64,000 nucleotides of DNA from contig JACKQL020000024.1 of the NCBI GenBank assembly GCA_018296165.2, positions 310,001-374,000 of the forward strand. The letters are read 5' to 3'. The notes beneath the pieces were generated by a model. That model worked only from the letters and a program-made list of their open reading frames with translations. It had not been told where the DNA came from and ran no database searches. This stretch comes from Termitomyces sp. T153 (Eukaryota; Basidiomycota; Agaricomycetes; Agaricales; Lyophyllaceae). Below are positions 30,291 through 41,489 of the stretch, one piece after another (positions within the stretch are counted from its first letter, which is position 1; each line of letters starts with the position of its first letter). The position numbers and the translations under genes were made by a program.

Positions 30291-31220
30291 AAATGTTCGT
30301 GTAGTTCCAATGAGCGGGCGCAGGGAACGAAGGGGTCGCTTGAGAGAGAAATAAAAGGCCAGGACGAGAACGAAACGACGGTGATCGACTCGATAAGATT
30401 TTTTGTAGTCACAAGGCAAGGAAATGCTGATCGGGTCGGGGGTATTTTTAATATGTTCTCACGCTTACGATGGGAAGGCGACTGCTGGCGACCCCATATA
30501 TGAAACGTGACCTAGATATGAAACAGCGCAGGTAAAGGCCACCACCTACTTGTCGCAATTCTCCTCAATTCTTTCGTAAATAGCTACCCAGGGCGGTTCA
30601 CAGCCAACCGCATAGTCTGCTACTTGCCAAGTAAATCGTTCAATGTCCCTCTCTTCCCCTTCCAAATAAAGACAATTTCTATCTGAAATCACTTCCAGCC
30701 ACTATATGTCCTTTGCGGCTGACCCCACAATGTACCTTTTTTTACAACACAGTAACTTACCAGTTAGCCGCCTCTCCATCCACTTAAATACATAGAAGTA
30801 TGAGATTATATCGTCTCTTCTCTCTTCATAATACAAAGAATAAGCCGAGTACGCAATATCGAATGCCCATAAGCCCAACCATTTCCTCAACACTTAATTT
30901 ATACACATATCCAACAACATTTTTTTTTGCATCCTCGAGAACAGCTTAGTCTACGTGAAGTTTCCACATTATCCCAAGTCAATATGCAATTATGCGAGCT
31001 TTCACACCAGCATATTGCCACCACACTTGACCAGGCCCTAGACTGATTTGGTTTTACTACAACGTCACTCCTTACTCTATTGCATGAAACAGGAAGTCTT
31101 GTTTCCGGTTCTTTTGTGCTTGTTCTCTTGAACCCTTGGTCTTTTTACCTGTATGATCTCAACATCTACATTCCTCATTCACAGAAAACCTACATGCATA
31201 CAGCACTTACATCACAATTC
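30291..31220. other. Intergenic between arginyl-tRNA synthetase and the BTB gene
   Basis: About 0.9 kb. The first 130 bases are open in frame with the synthetase (see findings). The rest has no recognised gene and becomes AT-rich, with T-runs near 30735 and 30921. This is the edge between the gene-rich and transposon-rich halves of the window. Confidence 0.4.
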
Positions 31221-31406
31221 TCACTTGTGGAGGTCCACAATTCTGCACATGAGAGTAATCATGCTTATGGCCAGTTCCCCAACACCAACAACATATTGAC
31301 TTTCCAGGAACCAAGGGAGGGACCGACCCAAGACACATGACTCTGCATCCAGAAAGGCCTTGCAACCAACGAGACATTGTACCTGGTCAGGGAAAGACAA
31401 CAGAGC
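31221..31406 (-). pseudogene. BTB-domain gene, C-terminal part of split exon 4
   Basis: The last 61 codons and the stop of the BTB gene whose other part lies at 37667-38370. It reads LSFPDQVQCLVGCKAFLDAES and continues open to the stop at 31221. The BTB families of Agaricomycetes often have a similar 'L..DQ..CL.G...L' block after the BTB fold. The codon boundary falls exactly at 31406/31407, where the LTR element begins, and the AGAGC at 31402-31406 is one copy of the target duplication. Confidence 0.75.
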
Positions 31407-32531
31407 TGTCAGGTTCCGCTGACCTCGGGGGCTCAGCTGCACTGGGCGAGTCCTTACTAGGCGGGCGTGATCCCCTTGCACTGGTAACTGAACACTCGAA
31501 GACGTTCCGGGTACTAATGGCTTGTGCGGATAGTTGGTGGGATGTGATCCGGACGGATCCGGGGAGGTCCAGAGAAGTCGGGTTGTGAGGAAATGAGACG
31601 GTCTTGGCGGGGTTCAGGCAGAAGACCATAAGGGAGATTCGCGGAAGTGAAGGAGTAGGCGGCTGTGTGATCAATGGGGACGGAGCCGGGGTTTGATGGG
31701 AGATCATTTGGAGTTGATGGAGTCCAGGACCGAGCGAAGAGCGAGGTTCGGACCTGGTGAAGGGGTGTCAGGGCTCGTAATTGTAATCGCGGAGTTCATG
31801 AGGTCGTTAGGGTTGATGAAGACTTGGGCACAATGGTCGGACGGAGTCACCGAGACAGCGTCAGACGAAATGGGATGGGGTTGATATGGAACAAGAGTAG
31901 ATTCAGGTAGAGATACAAAATGATAACGAGAACGATAACGAAATGGAGACGAGACAAGACCAGGAGACTGAGAGTAAGGAAAACAAGACACGAAACATGA
32001 AACACGAAAAGGAAACAATCAGACCATAGGTAACATTAAGCAATATCAAGACTAGAGTACGAAGAGCTACTCGACGGCTTATATACTGACTACCCGGAGG
32101 ACTTTGGGGTATGTCGGCTGCGGCGGCGGGGCTTGGCGGAGTTCAACGGAGTGGGCGGGTGTCGGTTGCGATCAAGGATTGGGCCATGCTGATACGTTGA
32201 TGGGATCATTGGGGAACGTGAGTCGCCCCGAGGTTGTCATGATACTCCGGAATAGGTCAGAGGAACCAGGGTGTTGAGTTGATGATGGGTGGCAAAGATC
32301 GGGAACAGCGGGGGTGGTTCTCGGGGTTTGGGAGATCCAGGGTAAGTGTCAGTGGCTGCGGGGAAGGCACCGAAGTTGGCCAGGGGGCTGTCGGAATTAG
32401 CTGGGGAGGCGTCGGAGTTAGCCGAAATAGGCGTGGGGCATGGGTGGAAGTTTGGCGGAGCGTCGGGGGTTTTTTGGGGGTTCGGGGGGTTGATGGACGA
32501 TGTGTGGGGGTTCAGGGGATGGGTCGTGACA
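31407..32531 (+). repeat. 5' LTR of gag-only element
   Basis: 1,125 bases, TGTCA...TGACA. A TATA-like CTTATATACTG near 32077 suits a promoter. It is about 98% identical to the LTR at 36537-37661. By eye the differences number about 20, all transitions, plus two compensating homopolymer length changes. Confidence 0.95.
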
Positions 32532-32741
32532 TCACCCCCCTTCAGCATCAAGACCCTTTGAGACGCGGGGGCAGGACGGGGATCGGCGGGGCATGGGAGT
32601 CGAAGCCAAGCAATATTGATCAATCCGCAGCGAGTGATAGTGGCATGGGAGATGAAGTCAAAGTGCGGCCGCCATTTTGTCAGGGTTCTCCTCAATCAAT
32701 TAAAAGCTTTGGGCGTGCCCCGGGGTTTCCCAAATTTCATC

Positions 32742-33872
32742 ATGTCTTCCCCCAGCGTTCCAGTAGTCTCTCCCGCCGATTTGGACGAGGTGGTGGTGTA
32801 CGACAGTGGGGGTGAGGAGTTCAAGCGTCAGCGCTGGGGTAGCGTCAGGGACCGGAGTCGTAAGTGTTGTTGACTTTTCTTTTCGGGATGATTGACGGGG
32901 CTCCTGTAGAATCGTCCATGGTAGTAGTAGTGGATTTTCCAGGGGTTCCAAAATGGACCAAGTTTTGTCCCGCATTGCCAAAGGGGAAGGGGGCATCCTC
33001 GGCGATGGTTTGGGAGAAGCGTCGAGCCTCCCCCCCCTCGGGGGCGGGACCCAGCAAGAGGCTGCATGGGCGCGAGTCATTGGCGGGGCCTCCGGGGTCT
33101 TCCCTTTTTTCTCCTACTCCGGGCATCCCCTCGGAATGGTCGTTGAGTCCCCCCGCGCCTATTCCTTCGATCACGGAGGTCTTTCTTCGCAAGCAGGTGG
33201 AAGCTTTGATGACATTGTTGGCAGTACGAGAGGGTGAGCTCCGACGGGCGAGGGAGGATCGTGACATGACGTGGACGGAGAAAGAAGCGATGGAGCAGGA
33301 GAGGAACACTTCGGTGTGCGTGGCGACGGAGCGAGCGTTAGAGGTGCGGGGCTTGCGGGAGCGTCTGATGCAGATGGAGGGGCAGCCTGTGGGGGAGGCG
33401 GAGGGGCGGGGACAAGCTCCGGAGGGGGATGCGCTGTGAGTGGAGCTGGAGGTGGCGAGGCAGAGGGAGGACTGGTTGGCCAACGAGGCTGCTTCGGGGC
33501 ACGCAGGGATCCTTCGTGAGTTGTCTCCCGTTCCTCCATTCGTTACTGACGGTTCATTTTCTGGGTTTAGGCTGGGTGCGGGAGCATTGGGTCCTCTTGG
33601 ACGGTGCCTCCACGGCGTTTGCGTTGATTCAGGACGGGTTGACGCAGGGATCCACAGTTCAGCCTCCGGAGTTGCAGCAGGGAATGGCGCAATTGGAGAG
33701 GTTGTTGGCGGGGCATCGGCGATGCAATGCGGTGGCCCCGGGGTCGTGGTGGGAGGTGGCAGCTGACGCGGAGGAGGCGTTGCCGGGGTTGGCGGAGATC
33801 TTGGCGGTGGTGCAGGCCCAGATAGAAGTTGACCTGGGGGTTGGGTTGCCAGTGGGTCTGGGGAGGGGATGA
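32742..33872 (+). pseudogene. Gag-like coiled-coil protein of the LTR element
   Basis: Three exons inferred from frame and splice signals: 32742-32859, 32910-33515 and 33571-33872, with GTAAGT...CTGTAG and GTGAGT...TTTAG introns, 341 codons. The protein starts MSSPSVPVVSPADLDEVVVYD. It has a Pro/Ser-rich middle and a Glu/Arg-rich coiled-coil region (FLRKQVEALMTLLAVREGELRRAREDRD, split only by my reading). It ends with ALPGLAEILAVVQAQIEVDLG. One in-frame TGA lies at 33437-33439, where a CGA Arg would give a continuous frame. Similar proteins accompany LTR elements in polypore-type fungi, from memory. No zinc knuckle or enzyme motif is present. It could be a structural gag. Confidence 0.6.
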
Positions 33873-36536
33873 GATGGGTGCAGGCCTTGTTTCTTGCTGC
33901 TCTCGGACTTGCTGCCTCCCTCGCCTATTGTATATATAATTTTTGTACGCAAACATGTTTGTTTCTTGGTCCCTGGGCATGTGAAGTGAGGTTTTAGTTT
34001 GTATGAGGGTGAAGTAAGCAAAACACGCAGGGATGTGGAGAGGGAGTTGAATCCCTAGTGAGTCCCGAGGCGGGGGTTGTGCCTGCTAGTGCCTATCTGT
34101 GCTGGTTACTCCCGGGGTTTGTCGGGACGGGGTGGGGCATTGCAGGGAGGATTCCCGAGGTTCGGCAGGGGTAGTGGGAGTTCTCCGGTGGAGTTCCGTG
34201 GCATTTTGGGGTGGTGTTATTGAGTTCAATTCTCGGAGTTTCCGACCAGGGGTGTAGGGGTTTTCTTTGTCTGTGGCGGGGATGTGCGCCGTATTGGTAT
34301 TGGAGGGTGGACCTTCGAATCTTTCACGGTGCCCAGTGGGTCCGGGGCTTTGGTTTTCTTGGTAGTGCGGTTGGCAGGGGGAGCGGAGGTCTTCCCGTGA
34401 TCTGGCCCTTATGCCTGCACTGGTGGTGAAGGCAGCGGGGCCTTCTTCATTGGCGGGGTTCGGTGAGGCAAGGTTCGTCCTCGTGGCGTAGTTGGTCCAG
34501 GTTGGGATTGTATCCCGGAGTATTGTGTCTGTGGGCGGGCATGTTCGAGTGGTGCTTTGGTGTGCCCTGGAGTGTCGATGACCGAGGGGGTAGGATGCGG
34601 GGTGATCAGTCCCGACCAGTTCCTTCGGGTCCGGAGCCAAAATTTGAGGTTCTGGATTGTCTGCGTGACATTGCTTTCCTGTCCAAAGATAAGTCCTTAG
34701 ACAGACAGAGGGATCTTACGTATTTCTGATACTTCCTTGAGTTTGGAGGTCTGGAGGTCGGTGGTTTCTTCATCGGGGAAGAATTGGGTGGTCCCGGAGT
34801 TGACACAAGGGTCACTCGGTGGGGGTTCGTTGGTTGTTCATGGTTGTTGGGGCAGCGGGGAGGTCGGCCGCAGGGAGGCACTGGGGTGGGGCTTCCCGGG
34901 AGTCGCGGCAGGGTCGAGGCAACTCTTCATTCGTGTTCCGGAGCGGCCCGGAGATTGTTGCAAGTGTGGGGGTGGCAGTGGGGAGAGGCACTGCTTGCTT
35001 TTCGCGTGTGGCCTGCTTCTGGGTGCTCTGATGGTGTGGTCCCTATTCAATGGACATATTCTGGCGTAGGGGCGGAGCTTGGAGCGGGTGGTGATTTATG
35101 TTGTGGAGTTGGGGTCACCAGGGCGTCGTTGTTGGGCTGGTGCTGTGAGTACCCTCGCTCAAATGTTGTGGTCGGAGCGGAGGCCCTGGAGTCGTGTTGC
35201 CAGGGTCCGAAGCTGTGTCGAGGGGTTCGGAGGGGGTCAGAAGGGTGGGTTGGGCAGTTTTGGGCTGGCGCGGGGTCGTTTGGGTCGTTGAGACAGGTGG
35301 GGAGGTCCTCTAGGGATATCGGAGTATGTGCCCTTTGGGATTGTCAGGTCACGTGAACAACTCTCTGGGTGATGGTGGGCTTCTCCCTCCCTTATATGAA
35401 CATGTTAGCAAATCTAGAGTACTTAGGGGAACTACTTTGTATAGGGTCCTTTTTCCTATAGCTAGTTCGGGGTGGCTCCTATGCTGGGGGTTCCTTCGTG
35501 GGAGGTGGCGGAGTCTGGTGGTGGAGTTTGGGTTCAGGGGTGGCATGCGGGGAGGTTTGGCATCCAGGGTCCTTGTTGTCGGGGGTTCCAGATTGTGTGG
35601 GAGGTGGTGGTGAAATAGCGGCGTGGCCTGGAGTTGTCCCTTGTTGGGAGTGGGGTACCGTGGTTCTCCTCGTTAACGTCTGGAAGCTCGGGGATGTCTC
35701 GGTCTTGTGCCGGGGTTGTCGGGGTTGGGTTGGAGGTGTTGGGGCCCCTTCATTTGTCAGGCGGAGGTGACGGCTGAGTCGACCGAGGTCCGGAAGCAGG
35801 TCCTGGGGTTGGAGCATAGCCTAGGTCAGAGGTTCTTGTTCTGGGGTTGTTGGGTCGAGCTTGATTTTGGTGGTTTCGGGGCCAGTTGTCGGAGGGTTTA
35901 GTTCCTCGGGAAGGGGGGGGGTCAGGGTGAGGGTCAGGGGTCGATAGTAGGGTTCGGTGATGTTGTCGGCGGTTAGTCGCATTTGTCGGTCTGCGGAGTT
36001 GCCAGTGGGTCGGCAGATCCACAGGCGGGCTTTGAAGAAGCGCATTCTCAGTGGTCTCATCGGGGTTGGCGATCCTCACGCAATGGGTGACTGTTTCGCG
36101 GCGGGTTGGCGTTATTGTTTGTCGGAGGGTTGGCGCGGTGCCGGAGACATTTGTTGCTCATTTGGTCGGATGGTCGCCGGGTTTTAGGGTGCCATTCTTT
36201 GGATGACGTCAGGGTCAGCTTTGTGCAAGGGAATGGATTTGGCGGAGAGGGTGAGGGTGAGGGTGGGAGATGATTTGAGGGTTTGCGTGAGGGATTGGAG
36301 GTTGGGTGGGAGTTGGGGAGGGTGTCCGCAGGGGAGCCGTTGTATGGAATTAACCGGAGCGGAGGGGACGTTTGGTGTCAGATCCGCGACTCAATGTGCC
36401 TCGGCAAATTGGGCAGGGCCATATGAATTAATAGGGTTTCCAGGCATGGGTAGACCATAGACATGGGAGTTATTCAGTCATGTGTGTGGAGATAATGCGG
36501 GCATCACGGACGGGGTAAGGTAGAGTCTTGATATTA
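33873..36536. other. Non-coding interior of the LTR element
   Basis: 2.7 kb, G-rich on the plus strand. Many open frames appear on both strands because of base composition, none with recognisable domains or consistent coding character. No polypurine tract is obvious just before the 3' LTR. Confidence 0.5.
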
Positions 36537-37661
36537 TGTCAGGTTCTGCTGACCTCGGGGGCTCAGCTGCACTGGGCGAGTCCTTACTAGGCGGGCGTGA
36601 TCCCCTTGCACTGGTAACTGAACACTTGAAGACGTTCCGGGTACTAATGGCTTGTGCGGATAGTTGGTGGGATGTGATCCGGACGGATCCGGGGAGGTCC
36701 AGAGAAGTCGGGTTGTGAGGAAATGAGACGGTCTTGGTGGGGTTCAGGCAGAAGACCATAAGGGAGATTCGCGGAAGTGAAGGAGTAGGCGGCTGTGTGA
36801 TCAATGGGGACGGAGCCGGGGTTTGATGGGAGATCATTTGGAGTTGATGGAGTCCAGGACCGAGCGAAGAGCGAGGTTCGGACCTGGTGAAGGGGTGTCA
36901 GGGCTCGTAATTGTAATCGCGGAGTTCGTGAGGTCGTTAGGGTTGATGAAGACTTGAGCACAATGGTCGGACGGAGTCACCGAGACAGCATCAGACGAAA
37001 TGGGATGGGGTTGATATGGAACAAGAGTAGATTCAGGTAGAGATATGAAATGATAACGAGAACGATAACGAAATGGAGACGAGACAAGACCAGGAGACTG
37101 AGAGTAAGGAAAACAAGACACGAAACATGAAACACGAAAAGGAAACAATCAGACCATAGGTAACATTAAGCAATATCAAGACTAGAGTACGAAGAGCTAC
37201 TCGACGGCTTATATACTGACTACCCGGAGGACTTTGGGGTATGCCGGCTGCGGCGGCGGGGCTTGGCGGAGCTCGACAGAGTGGGCGGGTGTCGGTTGCG
37301 ATCGAGGATTGGGCCACGCTGATACGTTGATGGGATCATTGGGGAACGCGAGTCGCCCCGAGGTTGTCATGATACTCCGGAATAGGTCAGAGGAACCAGG
37401 GTGTTGAGTTGATGATGGGTGGCAAAGATCGGGAACAGCGGGGGTGGTTCTCGGGGTTTGGGAGATCCAGGGTAAGTGTCAGTGGCTGCGGGGAAGGCAC
37501 CAAAGTTGGCCAGGGGGCTGTCGGAATTAGCCGGGGAGGCGTCGGAGTTAGCCGAAATAGGCGTGGGGCATGGGTGGAAGTTTGGCGGAGCATCGGGGTT
37601 TTTTGGGGGGTTCGGGGGGTTGATGGACGATGTGCGGGGGTTCAGGGGACGGGTCGTGACA
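36537..37661 (+). repeat. 3' LTR of gag-only element
   Basis: Same length as the 5' LTR (1,125 bases), same tips, followed directly by AGAGC (37662-37666), the second copy of the target duplication. Confidence 0.95.
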
Positions 37662-37666
37662 AGAGC

Positions 37667-38370
37667 AATATTGCCAGCGAGTTTTTGTAGAACACCAGAC
37701 TTGATTTTGGTCTGGTGCAATATAAGCTGGAGCAAATAAAAAAATGAAAACACACCAGTGTATAATGTGTATAATGTTTGCATATGTGGTAGTACAAAGC
37801 AGGTAAACAGCCTTGCAACCCATGAGAGGCAATGATAAGAATGAGATCAAATTTGGACCCCTGGATGAGAGTAACACAGACCAACATGTCATATTGAATA
37901 TGATTCCATGCATGAAGCTCTGCAGGATAGGCTGCCCACATGTGCCTTTGAACAGTGTCCACAAGGTGTGGGCAGTCAAACCTGGTGGCCATATGCAAAA
38001 TAGATCTTATTTGGGCCATTGTCAACTTATTGTCACTGAGAAAAGGGCTAAGTGAAGTCAGACCTGCAATGTAGTAAGGGTAGAAAATGTGTCATCATAC
38101 CTGAAACCATAAAGTATATCAACAAGATAGACAAGGTCATTGGTGGTTTCTGAATGAAAACAGACAACTAGAGAAGAAGGGCAAGATATAGGGCAATTTG
38201 CCCATATATCATGGAAAACATGGGAATGCAGAGAGAGAACACCAGAATGAACTATCCAATGTAGGTTACCAGCTGAGAGGGTTAAATCACCATCTGCAAA
38301 AGAAACAGGAATAACTGGGCAAAATTGGAATCAGGACACTATTGTCATTGATGTGTGGGGTGGTATCCAT
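37667..38370 (-). pseudogene. BTB-domain protein gene, 5' part, split by LTR element
   Basis: Exons 38340-38370, 38101-38293, 37756-38035 and 37667-37726 lead, across the LTR element, to 31221-31406. Counting the target duplication once, the joined frame is 750 bases (249 residues) without a stop. The start is MDTTPHINDNN. The BTB/POZ features are the G-x-L-x-L-x-A-x-x-x-x-W-x-V-H-S-G-V-L entry (DGDLTLSAGNLHWIVHSGV), then VFHDIW, LVYLVDILYG, and a helical region with ILHMATRFDCPHLVDTVQRH. Such proteins are numerous in Agaricomycetes and may act as substrate adaptors for cullin-3 ligases (inference). Only the insertion breaks the gene; all splice sites and codons look intact. Confidence 0.82.
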
Positions 38371-39089
38371 GGACACCAAAACAAGGATGGGGAAAGTAAT
38401 TAAAATCAATAGTAGTTTGGTTATAGAAGAGTATTTAAGGGAACCAAGACATCTATAGGGGAGGATCAATAATACAAAATACCAATGCAGGCCTGTATTT
38501 GTATTCACAATGGATTTTAAGGGAAAAGGGGTAGAAAGGACCAGTTATTGTATATAGAATTGTATGGAGGGCATGGGAAGCACACATGATGAGAAAAAAA
38601 GCTAGTTGATATTTTTCCTAGACAGACAGAAATCCACTACTGAAGTAGTGGTAATTATTTCTAGTAATACCATATATATAATATATAGATCCCTCAGCTC
38701 ATATTCTATGTATGTAAAGCCAAAAAAAAGTAGTAAAATCAAACTTGTGAGGATGGTCAATTTTTGCTATCTCACCTACTATTGTCAGAGGGTTATGAAT
38801 CTAATTTTTTCCAAAGTTGACATGTAAGTAAAGGTACCCATATCTACTGATCTAGCTTGATTTGAACATATGGAATGCATATAAGACAGAGAAAGCAAGC
38901 TTTGAACAATGGAGCAATGGATTGGCATGACAAATATTTAAGCTCAGCTTGGCATCTTACCCTGGACTCATTGCAAACTGTGATGCAGAGTCCTAAAGTT
39001 TGGCAGGGTCACAAACCTGTCATGTTTCATTTTACATTCTTGCTTCCAAGATTAGTTCTCACAAGGCAAAACACATGGGACCTCAGCAG
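38371..39089. other. AT-rich sequence between BTB gene and gypsy element
   Basis: No gene recognised. It contains the presumed promoter of the BTB gene and a short perfect hairpin CCACTAC-TGAA-GTAGTGG at 38634-38651. Confidence 0.4.
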
Positions 39090-39094
39090 CATAT

Positions 39095-39524
39095 TGTAAG
39101 GGCGACTTCCAGGGCAGCAGATTGGAGTCATGCAGCTAGCAGAGGGGAATCCAAAGTATATTAGCAGGAGTAGACAATGATACAATCAGTAACTAATCAC
39201 CTAGCAGAGGGGAATCCAAAGAGAACAAGTCTAAGGATCCCTGCTACTTGGTGTGGTGCATCAGTGGGTGGTGGAGGCATGGAAACTACTGTATAGAAGG
39301 CCAGAGCTAATCCTAACCCTAAGACAATGATCAGTGAGATAATATGGAGATCTCTGGGGTTCTCTGGAGATCTCTGGGGTTCTCTGGAGATCTCTGGGGT
39401 TCTCTGGAGATCTCTGGGGTTCTCTGGAGATCTCTGGGGTTCTGAAATGAGCCCCAGAGATGTCAAACAAGCTGCAGAGGTGCTGGAATAGGTTGCAGAG
39501 GTCAGAAATGGAAGTCCCCTGACA
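39095..39524 (-). repeat. 3' LTR of gypsy element 1 (left)
   Basis: 430 bases, TGTAAGGGCGAC...CCCCTGACA in plus orientation, clearly homologous to 55340-55709. It is longer because of an expanded 20-base repeat. Next to its inner end, on the minus strand, lies a purine-rich TAGAGGGGGAGTGA (about 39525-39538), the expected polypurine tract. Confidence 0.9.
39347..39442. repeat. 20-base tandem repeat inside the LTR (about 5 copies)
   Basis: Unit AGATCTCTGGGGTTCTCTGG repeated nearly perfectly about 4.8 times. The partner LTR on the right has only about one unit (around 55605-55635), which explains most of the 60-base length difference. Confidence 0.95.
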
Positions 39525-39740
39525 TCACTCCCCCTCTAGCATACAGCATCTCAATGTGCAGAGTAAAAGAAGTCTTTGATTGCTCAGTCTGCCAGTGAAA
39601 TAAGGTAGATTCCTTGTATAGTGTGCAGAGCATCTGGGTGTCTCCTGTGGAACTCCTTGATGAGTCTGGGTGCATGCACATTCTCCCATGGTTTCCAGGA
39701 GATACCCTCGATCCCATAGCTCTTCCACTTCACCTTGTAT

Positions 39741-41204
39741 TTATTGTAGTTGTCTCTGGAATAAATGACTATCCAGGATTTCCTCCACCTTGTACTCCTT
39801 GTTGTTGTTGACCACTACTGGGGGTGGCAGGGGTGGCAGGCATTGCCCCAGAATAGGATCCTTAGGGGCTAGAGTCAGTTTGACCACATTGAACACTGGA
39901 TGAAGCTGGCACATCCCCATAGGGAGCCAAAGTTGATAGGCTAGGGGCCCTACCTGCTGTTCCACCATAAAAGGTCCTAACTGGTGGTGTGACAGCTTTT
40001 TTGAGAGTTGGGTAGTCATAATGTCAGAGGCATCCAGGTAGACTTGATTTCTGGGCTGGTATCTGTGCCCTGGGGTCCTTCTGCAGTCATAGTAATGTAC
40101 TATGTCATCCTTTGCCTTTGCTAGCATAGCTCAGGCCTCCTCTTGTGACCTTTTCATCCGGTTCACAAATTTGCTTACTGCTTCATTCTCTGAGGGTTGG
40201 GCCCAGAGTTCAAAGCCCATGCACAGGTGCCATCCAGTGTCAAGGAAGAATGAGGAGAACTGGGTGGATGCATAGATAATTGTTGTATTGGAACTTGGCA
40301 TTGGGGAGGAGTTCATTCCAGTCATTCTGGCACTTGTTGCAGAAAAGGCAGAGGTACTGCTCCAACTCCTGGTTCACATGTTCATCTGGCCATTGGACTG
40401 CAAGTGATAGGTGGTGGAGGTGTGAAGCTTCATGCCAAGTAGTTGGTAGAGCTCCCTAGTGAAGTCCACCACAAATTGTAGTCCTTGGTCAGAGACATAA
40501 GTGTCAGAGAGGCTGTGGAGCTTCCAGACATTTCTCCAGTACAGGTTTGCAGTGCCCATGGTGGAGCAGGTGGTATGGGTCAGAATAAAGTGCACTCACT
40601 TGCCATACAGGTCCACCACCACTATGATTGCATCATAACTGTGGGCATTGGGAATTTCTACAATGAAGTCCATAGAAGCCATGCTCCATTGTTTCACAGG
40701 CATGGGCAGCAGGTGTAGCTGTCCATAGGGGAGGTGGCATTGGGGCTTGGTCCAGAGACAAAGATTGCATGTACTAGTGTAGGACCCAATATACCAGGAC
40801 ATCTGGGGCCACCAGTAGTTCCATGATACCAGCTTCAATGTTTTCCATTGTCCAGGGTGCCCCATGATGTGGGAGTTGTGGTGTTGCTCCACAATCCTCC
40901 AACAGAGCTCCAGAATGTTGGGCATGTAGATATGATCCCTGAAGGTCAGGATCTCACCTCAGAGGACCCATTCATCTGTGTGGACTAACTTGGCACCAGT
41001 GGTATGCCCTGACTTCAGTGTCTGAGCAGCCTGCACAACAAGTTCCTTCTGCTGACTGTCTTGATTACTCTGCTGGATGTCCCAGAGAATGTCCACCTCT
41101 GCTCCTTTGATGGCTAGACCCTCCATGGCTTGGATTGCAAACAGTTCAGGGTGGAGGAGCATGATGTTGCTGTTATCCTCCCTCCCTGTGCCATGGTCTG
41201 CTCT
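39741..41204 (-). pseudogene. Gypsy 1 integrase and chromodomain
   Basis: Minus-strand pieces in several frames: an HHCC zinc region (HHNSHIMGHPGQWKT ... CNLCLWTK), the core with MDFIVEIPNAHSYDAIIVVVD and YVSDQGLQFV (two catalytic Asp), and [13 protein letters not shown] near the expected Glu region. There the frame is disrupted and the Glu is not clear. The C-terminal segment (39741-40127) holds the SH3-like region and ends in YKVEEILDSHLF, a chromodomain-type motif typical of chromoviruses. Stops include one after VVDLYGK (40596). Confidence 0.85.
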
Positions 41205-41489
41205 CTAGCACAGGACATCTGGTTTTCCCATGCTCTGGCCAGGCTTGTGGTGCAATGAGAAGTCAAAGTTGGCAAGGTAGAGGGACCACCAGGCCTGTTG
41301 GCAATTGAGCTTCTTGGCTGTCCAGAAGTATCTGAAGTTCTTATGATCTGTCCAGACCTCAAACTTGTGCTGTGTGCCTTCCAGGAAGTGCTGCCACTCC
41401 TCAAACAACCAGATGATGGCCAGCATCTCCTTGTCATGGATCTTGTAGTTCCACTTTACTGCATTTAGGCTCTTGAAGTGAAAGGCCAC
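41205..41489 (-). pseudogene. Gypsy 1 RNase H domain, fused directly to protease end
   Basis: Reads VAFHFKSLNAVKWNYKIHDKEMLAI, then FEVWTDHKNFRYFWTAKKLN and FSLHHKPGQSMGKPDVL, the usual Ty3/gypsy RNase H sequence with the E of DKEMLA and D of WTDHKN. Immediately upstream the sequence becomes protease. No reverse transcriptase lies between. Confidence 0.88.

Larger units (their letters stand above)
31407..37661 (+). mobile_element. LTR retrotransposon without visible pol (gag-like only)
   Basis: A 6,255-base element bounded by two 1,125-base direct LTRs that begin TGTCAGGTTC and end GTCGTGACA, so the tips TGTCA/TGACA are inverted. It is flanked on both sides by AGAGC (31402-31406 and 37662-37666), a 5-base target duplication. 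The 4 kb interior carries a gag-like spliced gene and then GC-rich sequence in which I see no protease, reverse transcriptase, RNase H or integrase. It is therefore probably non-autonomous (LARD-like) and would need enzymes from another element. It lies in antisense orientation inside exon 4 of a BTB-domain gene. Confidence 0.92.

Noticed and set aside
33873..36536. Many long open frames on both strands in the G-rich interior of the LTR element
   Set aside because: They overlap on both strands, have no domains and follow from low stop-codon frequency in GC-rich DNA.
31407..37661. Two 1.1 kb direct repeats as a segmental duplication
   Set aside because: TG...CA tips, equal length and a 5-base flanking duplication identify them as LTRs of one element.
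38634..38651. Perfect 7-bp stem hairpin as a terminator or MITE end
   Set aside because: It is short and isolated in AT-rich DNA, with no flanking duplication or partner terminal repeat.
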